Notes under the pieces: model-generated
Seen by the model: only the letters and a program-made list of their open reading frames with translations
Told to the model about the DNA's origin: nothing
Databases searched by the model: none
Part shown: positions 58,387 to 64,000 of the stretch, in pieces
Position numbering within the stretch: position 1 is the stretch's first letter
Layout of the letters: each line of letters starts with the position of its first letter
Assembly: GCF_954871325.1 (NCBI RefSeq)
Contig: NC_088775.1
Coordinates: forward strand, 10,889,561 to 10,953,560
Source: Gordionus sp. m RMFG-2023
Lineage: Eukaryota; Nematomorpha; Gordioida; Chordodea; Parachordodidae
Reading direction: 5' to 3'
DNA: 64,000 nucleotides
Made by a program: the position numbers and the translations under genes

Positions 58387-59817
58387 TCAATATTTGATAA
58401 ATTTATTAAAAATATATTTGAAAGCGTTGATCCATGTACGTCCCAACAAGCTATTTTTCCTAGACTCAACGACCGCCGTTTGTAAATATTTTGAGATACC
58501 TTCATAAGTCACTTTAACTTGTGTAATGCCGATGATCTTAATTAAATTTGCGTCATAAGCGGCATGTAACTCGGATTTTTTAACATCTCTAATACCAAGT
58601 TTTAGCCAAACCATGAAGTATGATGGTATGTTTAAATCCTGTGTCTACTTGCATAGGTGTTATAATATCATTCACTTTTAAAGTAGTCTTAAATGCCTTA
58701 TCTTTATCATTAAGCATGCCCCCAGATAAATTGTTTATGTTAAAATCGTTATCATCTTTGTTTTTTATAGAGTTGACTTTCTCTTCAACAATTTCTTCAT
58801 TATTTATATTATGGTCATTGTTGTTGTATTGTATTTGCTTTCTCTGACTGTTGTCGCTACCTCTGTAATTATTTGAATTGTTATATTGTATTTGCTTTCT
58901 CTGACTGTAGTCGCTACCTCTATAATTATTTGAATTGTTACTATAGGATTGGTAATTATTATGTCCGTTACTATATTGGATCTGTTTTCTTTGATTATTA
59001 TTATGCCATGTATCATTTCTACCATAATTAGATTGATTATTATTGTTGTAGCGATAGTTTTTATAGTTTAAGTTATTATAATTATCATGGTTTCTAGAAT
59101 TATTATTACAGTAATTCCTATCATAGTATCTAAAATTATTATTGTCATAATTCCTATTAAAATTATTATCTATATTATCATAATTTTGTCTAAAATTATT
59201 TCTAAAATCATTATTAGGTCTAGAATAATTATTATTGTTATTTCTATTTCTAATGTTAAAGTTTTTATCTTTGTCAGACCTTTTATCGTGATTCATAAAA
59301 CTTATATTATCAATATCTAGTTTATCATTAATGCTATCTAATCTAATTCCTATCTCCACCATTTCGTTTAATTTTAAATTAGTATTTTTACTAAATTTAT
59401 ATTTTATTTTATCATTTAAGGTAGACGTTCTTAATTTTTCTTTTATCCTACTATCATCTGAAAAATCACATTTTTTATTTAATTTAGATACTCTGATGTA
59501 CCATTGCATAAAGGTTTCACTAGAACTTTGGTAAGATAAGTTAAATTTGTTGATTAAAATATTTTTATCCTGTATTGGTAAAAGGTATCCTAATTTCTTA
59601 ATCACTATCTTAAGATCTAAAATCTCAGTATTTGAACAAATTTAATATTATCAAACACACCATCAGATAGATTATTAAGTAAAGTATTTAATTTAACGGA
59701 GTCCGATAATGTGCTGGTCGAAAGGTAACTTAACACCCTATCTAAGTAAATCTCAGTCAGTGGTCCAATAAGTTTTGGGAACTTGTAAGATCTAAAATCA
59801 GGTAATTTTATGTCCAT
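58387..59817 (-). mobile_element. G2 gag and aspartic protease (fossil)
   Basis: Gag starts MDIKLPDFRSYKFPKLIGPL at 59817. The central part (WYIRVSKLNKKCDF, RLDSINDK) is followed by a long Asn/Tyr/Arg repeat tail (NYRGSDYSQRKQIQYN-type units repeated three times). The protease begins at the MQVDTG motif near 58655 and runs on to about 58387 (LLGRTWINAF). No zinc knuckle is present; the Asn/Arg tail may take its RNA-binding role. Confidence 0.85.
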
Positions 59818-60350
59818 TTATTAATAACTTTTATAAAATATCACATAAGTTATAATATGTCATGAACAAAAATGTTAATTGTTTTCTTTTTTTTAAAATA
59901 AAAATAGAAATTTTTATATTTTTGTAAATGTGCATTGCAGTTGTATAATTCAGATTCATTGTAAGCAAAGAATTTTCCGTCAAATGCCTCATAGCAACGT
60001 AGAATTTCTTTTAAACTAAAGAATTTAAAGGAGATCTCCATTGGCAGGTCCTCGAGTGTATTGGACATCACAATTATAAGTGAATCCCCATAATATATCA
60101 TACACCGAGACCTCAGGTAGAACATTGGATATTTTAAAAGAAAACATCGAAAGTTGTATAATAAAATATTGTAGAAATTTTTACCTTTTATAGGAGAATT
60201 ATGGGGGGAAAAAAATAACTTTTTTTATTTAATGTTTTTACATGTTAAATATTAAATCTCACCATTAAAAAAAAATGGAAGAGAAAAATTTAAAAAAATA
60301 AAATATAACACATAATGGCGAGTTTTTTTGCCACTTTACCCGGGATACCA

Positions 60351-60649
60351 TGAAGAAAAGTAAAAATATTATTTTTTAATCTGTTTATTCATAAAATTTG
60401 CTTCTATATATATATATTTTCTACATCAAGATTTGAATACAAAAACAAAAAGTAATAAAATAAGTAACAAAAAGTAAAATTATAAAAGGTCAAATACGAT
60501 TAAGTAACAAAAAGTAAAATTATAAAAGGTCAAATACGATTAAGTAACAAAAAGTAAAATTATAAAAGGTCAAATACGATTAAAATTTAAGACAAAATAA
60601 AATCATTATTCAACAAAAATTTAAGACAAAATAAAATCATTATTCAACA
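60351..60649 (-). repeat. G2 5' LTR, 299 bp
   Basis: Outer end AACAATGGT, inner end at CCATGAAGAAAAG. It shares all non-repetitive sequence with the 3' LTR at 50832-51169 with few substitutions. Low divergence suggests a fairly young insertion, with the nested DNA transposons younger still. Confidence 0.92.
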
Positions 60650-61416
60650 ATGGTTTAGCCTTACAAAATGTAAATAAGATAAACGTTTATTCAATTTCTT
60701 TTTTTTTGTAAAGACAAACGCTATTATGTTACACCCATATTTATTACCACCTGGTAATTAGGGGGTATATGATTTGCCATTTGTGGTTCGAATGAACAGA
60801 CAATAATCCTGCTGGGTTTTCGATGTTTTAATTGACTTAAAAAGTTTATGCACATACATCGAGGGATAATCTTTATATAAAGACAAGATTATTTGTGTTT
60901 ATTTCTTATTTTTTTTCCTTTTTAAAAATTATAATTTTTATTTACAGAAATTAAATCAATAGAAATAGACTGGTTTTATTTCTGTACCTATTTATTTTAA
61001 TTAATTATTTAATTAATAAATACTGATCATCTTATAAATCATTGTTTATTACACGAAATCAGTAAAGTAAAGTATAGAACGATGTGTGTGTCACCTCTAT
61101 TTTAGGCCTTCCTATTTTTGGTGATTCTTCACCCTATTGACAATGGCTAGTGTTATTAAAAAGCCCGATTCGGGTCAATTTTTAAAAACGGCCCTATTAA
61201 AATTATAACCAGAATAATATTGTGTAAGCCTGGTAATTTTGCTCATAGATGGCAGATAGGTTTGGGCTTCTACTTGCCAAATCTTGAGGTTTACACAATT
61301 TTATTTTGAATAAAATCGTAAGAGCCGTTTTTAAAACCAACCCAAATCCTGCATTTTAACAACAACAATGGTCAAAGTTACTACTCCTAATCCTAGCTCA
61401 GAGTTAGCCTGCGAAC
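60650..61416. other. Intergenic stretch with a MITE E
   Basis: No gene is recognised apart from the MITE at 61151-61364 and a 19-codon frame at 61368 of no clear meaning. Confidence 0.35.
61151..61364. mobile_element. MITE family E copy, best preserved
   Basis: The left TGTTATTAAAAAGCCCGATT and right AATCCTGCATTTTAACAACA are the ends. The internal AAAAACGGCCCTATTAAAAT is mirrored by AAATCGTAAGAGCCGTTTTT, and AATATTGTGTAAGCC by GGTTTACACAATTTTA. This is the clearest of the four copies. Confidence 0.65.
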
Positions 61417-61615
61417 CTAATTCTTAACAACCCTCGCGCCTTTTAAGTCTTTTACTAACCATGAACCTTGTACTTCATCAACGCTATCATTTACCAAAAT
61501 TACCTTCTTTTTTTTAGCTAAGATTTTTAAAATTACCTTTTTTTTAAATATTACATTTGGTATTCAAATTTTTCAGAAGGCCCGAGGCCTTCCCCTTATC
61601 TAGTAACTCTACATA
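61417..61615 (-). CDS. Possible last two exons of an unrecognised gene (37-nt intron)
   Basis: On the minus strand, exon 61615-61555 (YVELLDKGKASGLLKNLNTK) joins in phase across a 37-nt GT-AG intron (61554-61518) to exon 61517-61417 (KKKKVILVNDSVDEVQGSWL, VKDLKGARVVKN, stop). Composition is that of a soluble, Lys-rich protein end. Upstream exons were not found in the 400 bp before the divergent BDP1 start, so this may be a truncated or moved gene end. Family unknown. Confidence 0.3.
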
Positions 61616-62017
61616 CTAGGTTGTCATGAGTTTTGTAGCTTATCTTTGAGTGGCTATAAAAAATAGTATGAAAAATTTTCATTATTGAAATTTAATTTTG
61701 GTTAGTGTTTAAAAAAAGCTCGCACATATCGTTTAAATGATTTATTCGTGCTAAGAATTGGTATATATTTATTGTATAAAATAAAACGCTATTAATTTAT
61801 TAAGATGCAGAAACTGTTAATATCATATTATATTGTTCATATAATCCATTTTATAATAAGATATAAAATGACATTACTTTTTTTACAATTATGTCATGCT
61901 AATTTATTTGTCAGGCCACAAGTGTTAGATTGACTCACAAGTCTGTCAAATTAGATAGATATGAAAACTGACAGTGCTTCTGCCCATTTCGGGTTTTAAA
62001 GTATAATAACTCTCATT

Positions 62018-62638
62018 ATGAGGCGGTCAAAATTTGTATTTAAGCCTAATATTAATCCTAATAAAGCCGCTTCTGATCCAGTGCAAAAGGAAAATCAAAT
62101 TTTAAATAACGATAAGACTCCTGATAAATCAGACGAATTTGATAAAACAAATCCAAATGTTAATCTCCTGAACGAAAATGATCAAATAGGGACTCAAGAA
62201 GATAAGACAGTGAATTTAGAAAGTAGCTTGATTGATCAATCATTAAAACTTCAAGACAAACATTTAAATACCTGCACAAATAATTTAATACAAAATACAT
62301 TGGCCTCAAATGAATCAATATCTGATTTCCAAAAAACAGGTGATCTTGTTAACCAATGCAATCAAATAGAGATCCTAGAAAAGTATTACAAATTTTTTAA
62401 ATGTCTAATTAATTTATATAGAGTTGATTCTTCTAAAGCCTCTGCTCCAATTAAAGAGGTACAAAACTCAACCAAAGCAAAAATTAAATCCAAAGTGAAT
62501 TATTTTCATGTATTAAGGAAAAATATAAGATTATTAATAGGTGGATTATAATTCTCCATTGATAGAGGAAGATTATGTTGCAATAAATTTGACTATGAAA
62601 GACTTAGTATATTTGAATCCTAAATCCAACCCTATGAA
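62018..62638 (+). CDS. BDP1: TFIIIB subunit BDP1 (B''), first exons; gene continues beyond the window
   Basis: BDP1 is the SANT-domain subunit of TFIIIB that recruits RNA polymerase III. The start MRRSKFVFKPNINPNK matches the conserved BDP1 N-terminus (FRRxRLSVKPNVxP). A conserved internal BDP1 block follows at 62571-62638, INLTMKDLVYLNPKSNPMK (family: xxTMRDLIYYxPxxNPM). Between them the sequence is Asn/Asp/Lys-rich and unconserved. Likely exons are 62018-62382, 62422-62494 and 62541-62638, with introns of 39 and 46 nt; the first intron is a multiple of three and could be coding instead. The last exon ends at GTAATA. The SANT domain should lie downstream but is not in the window. The ATG chosen is the only one that gives the conserved start. 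Confidence 0.7.
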
Positions 62639-64000
62639 GTAATAATATTTAATTATATCATCAAATCATTTTTATTATATTATACAATACTACTATCATA
62701 ATAATATTAACCAATACAAAATTGATTGAATATAATATAAATCAATTTGCATATTTAATGAGTTTTTAATATATTTAATATTATGTGTTAGATATTTGGT
62801 TATAAAATAAAATTTATTTGTATATTAATATTCTAAGTTTCTTCTAAAAAATCAAAAATAATTATATTTTTATCCATAATTCAAGTGGCATTAAAAAATT
62901 TATCCTAGTCCTCTTTTAAAATCTATTTTATCCCTAGCCTTAGAAAAGATCTGCTCATGTGCTACTGATGTAGCCTGCTGTGTGAGATAGTTCATTGCTA
63001 TTCTGGTCGGAATTAGAAATCTATATTGATTCTTTCCCTACCAATCTAATATTTAGGAATTAATTGGATATGAAATATCAGATAAATAGCTTTGGATTTC
63101 ATTTATATCATCTTTCTCAGCTTCCTTAGATATCCCAGTCCCTATCAGCCCATCCCTGACTATTCTCTAATTTTTAATTAAAATAATTAGATATGCACTG
63201 ATATTAAGGCTGATATGTATTTAGTTTAAGAGCTAAAGTCATAACAATTTATTATATTTTTTGTTTACAAAAAACAAGAATTTCAATATATAAAACTAAT
63301 ATTTTATGAAATTAAAATCAATCATTTATATAAAGATAATTTTATTTTTAAATATTTAACTAATATTTGTTTCCAATATTAAATTGTCATGTTATCAGCC
63401 TTGATACTAGGGTTACTGAAATGGAACCTGAGGGATTCGGATTTGAGAACTAGTTAAGGTTTTAACCATTTATGATGTCAAACTAATTTTGTCTATTAAT
63501 ATTTTACATACAAAAATTTAAGATTAGAATATTTGCATTATTTGTATTTGATCTATATCTTTGAATTGAATAATTATATTATTTGTATTGGTACTGATCG
63601 AATAATTATTTATATTTGTACAAATAATTAATTTGTCGAATATTCGATTCAAAAATTAAAATATTTTCAAAAATGAAAAAAAAAAAAGATTTATAGATTT
63701 GCAAAAAAAGGTAAAACAAAAATAAAAAATTCTGCAAGGAACATATTAAATACCTAAAAATAATTTCAAATTATGAATAATTTTGAATATTTTCGAATTA
63801 TTTCTAATAATAGATAAAAAAAATTATTTGACAGATAATATATTTACCTTATTTGCAGGGAACTGAACCTGCTTTTCTTACATTTAAAAAATTACCCTAC
63901 CCCCCCCCCCCACTTCAATCAATCCATTTTAATTTCTGACTGGTCCTAATCGCAACACATTATATTCACATTTTCATTTTTAGAAATATTAAATTTAAAT
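62639..64000. other. Probable BDP1 intron, AT-rich, with a hAT remnant
   Basis: No further exon is recognised up to the window end. It contains the hAT fragment at 62900-63175 and a C tract at 63901-63911. Confidence 0.4.
62900..63175 (-). pseudogene. hAT transposase C-terminal remnant
   Basis: The minus strand reads IPTRIAMNYLTQQATSVAHE, then QIFSKARDKIDFKRGLG and a stop, matching the hAT pattern LAxxYLxxxATSxxxERxFSxAxxxxxxxR. Upstream, weaker matches (AEKDDINEIQSYLSD) extend to about 63140. Old and incomplete, and distinct from the hAT copies at 10743, 29194 and 55315. Confidence 0.75.

Larger units (their letters stand above)
50832..60649 (-). mobile_element. Gypsy/Ty3 family G2, full-span copy with LTRs and ATGGT target duplication (fossil, nested insertions)
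   Basis: LTRs at 60351-60649 (5' for this strand) and 50832-51169 (3') begin TGTTGAATAA and end CTTTTCTTCA when read on the minus strand. Both outer flanks are ATGGT (50827-50831, 60650-60654), a 5-bp duplication. A primer-site-like TGGTATCCCGGG follows the 5' LTR, and a purine-rich AGAAGAAGGGGAA precedes the 3' LTR. Order: gag (59817-58620), aspartic protease, RT (58357-57472), RNase H (to 52654), integrase (to 51643). A 4.1-kb nest of DNA transposons (53333-57437) splits RT from RNase H. Without it the element is about 5.7 kb. It is broken, with roughly five or more breaks besides the nest. Confidence 0.93.

Noticed and set aside
60770-60800. GTGGTTCGAATGAAC resembling a tRNA T-loop
   Set aside because: No matching acceptor, D or anticodon stems could be drawn around it.
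5470-63911. Poly-G/poly-C tracts (about 5477-5500, 13472, 44636, 48590, 53363, 57400, 63901)
   Set aside because: They sit in MITE ends or in palindrome arms and may partly be sequencing or assembly effects; no telomere or G-quadruplex gene context.

Overview
ORGANISM. The window is nuclear DNA from a very AT-rich invertebrate animal. The evidence is a complete intron-rich gene for an animal-type Tousled-like kinase, the first exons of a TFIIIB subunit (BDP1), and a dense animal-style transposon load: Gypsy/Ty3 retroelements, hAT, piggyBac, Merlin, Tc1/mariner and many short terminal-inverted-repeat (TIR) elements. Introns come in two sizes: about 37-46 nt in the small genes, and 89 nt to 6 kb in the kinase gene. 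The phylum cannot be decided from the sequence; flatworm-like or cnidarian-like genomes would both fit.

LAYOUT. 1-10.4 kb is transposon ground: a piggyBac transposase tail, a broken Gypsy copy (family G1, gag with two zinc knuckles), a large palindrome (arms 3579-5176 and 5414-7527) carrying G1 3' sequence and a CCHC zinc-knuckle reading frame, then a second G1 copy on the minus strand (RT, RNase H, integrase). 10.4-25.7 kb is mostly non-coding. It holds a small minus-strand gene with three 41-42 nt introns (12712-13204), a Merlin element inserted in a repeat copy, two families of short TIR elements, and a gag remnant of a second Gypsy family (G2). 25744-42824 is the kinase gene: 19 exons, all intron phases agreeing, predicted protein 945 aa. 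Its introns hold a Tc1/mariner remnant (intron 2), a 3.5 kb hAT and a 1 kb TIR element with pieces of a reverse-transcriptase-linked nuclease domain (intron 4), and several MITEs. 42.8-50.8 kb is repeats plus two weakly supported short-intron coding segments (43767-44004 and 46940-47423). 50832-60649 is a full-span G2 Gypsy element with LTRs and a 5-bp ATGGT target duplication, holding a 4.1 kb nest of DNA transposons four levels deep. The last 3.4 kb has possible exons of an unknown minus-strand gene, the plus-strand start of BDP1, and one more hAT remnant.

HOW IT FITS TOGETHER. The only firmly identified host functions are chromatin and replication signalling (TLK phosphorylates the histone chaperone ASF1) and RNA polymerase III initiation (BDP1). 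They are not an operon or a cluster. The rest is a record of nested mobile elements, several of which can be ordered in time from their target duplications. No CRISPR array, rRNA or tRNA gene was seen.
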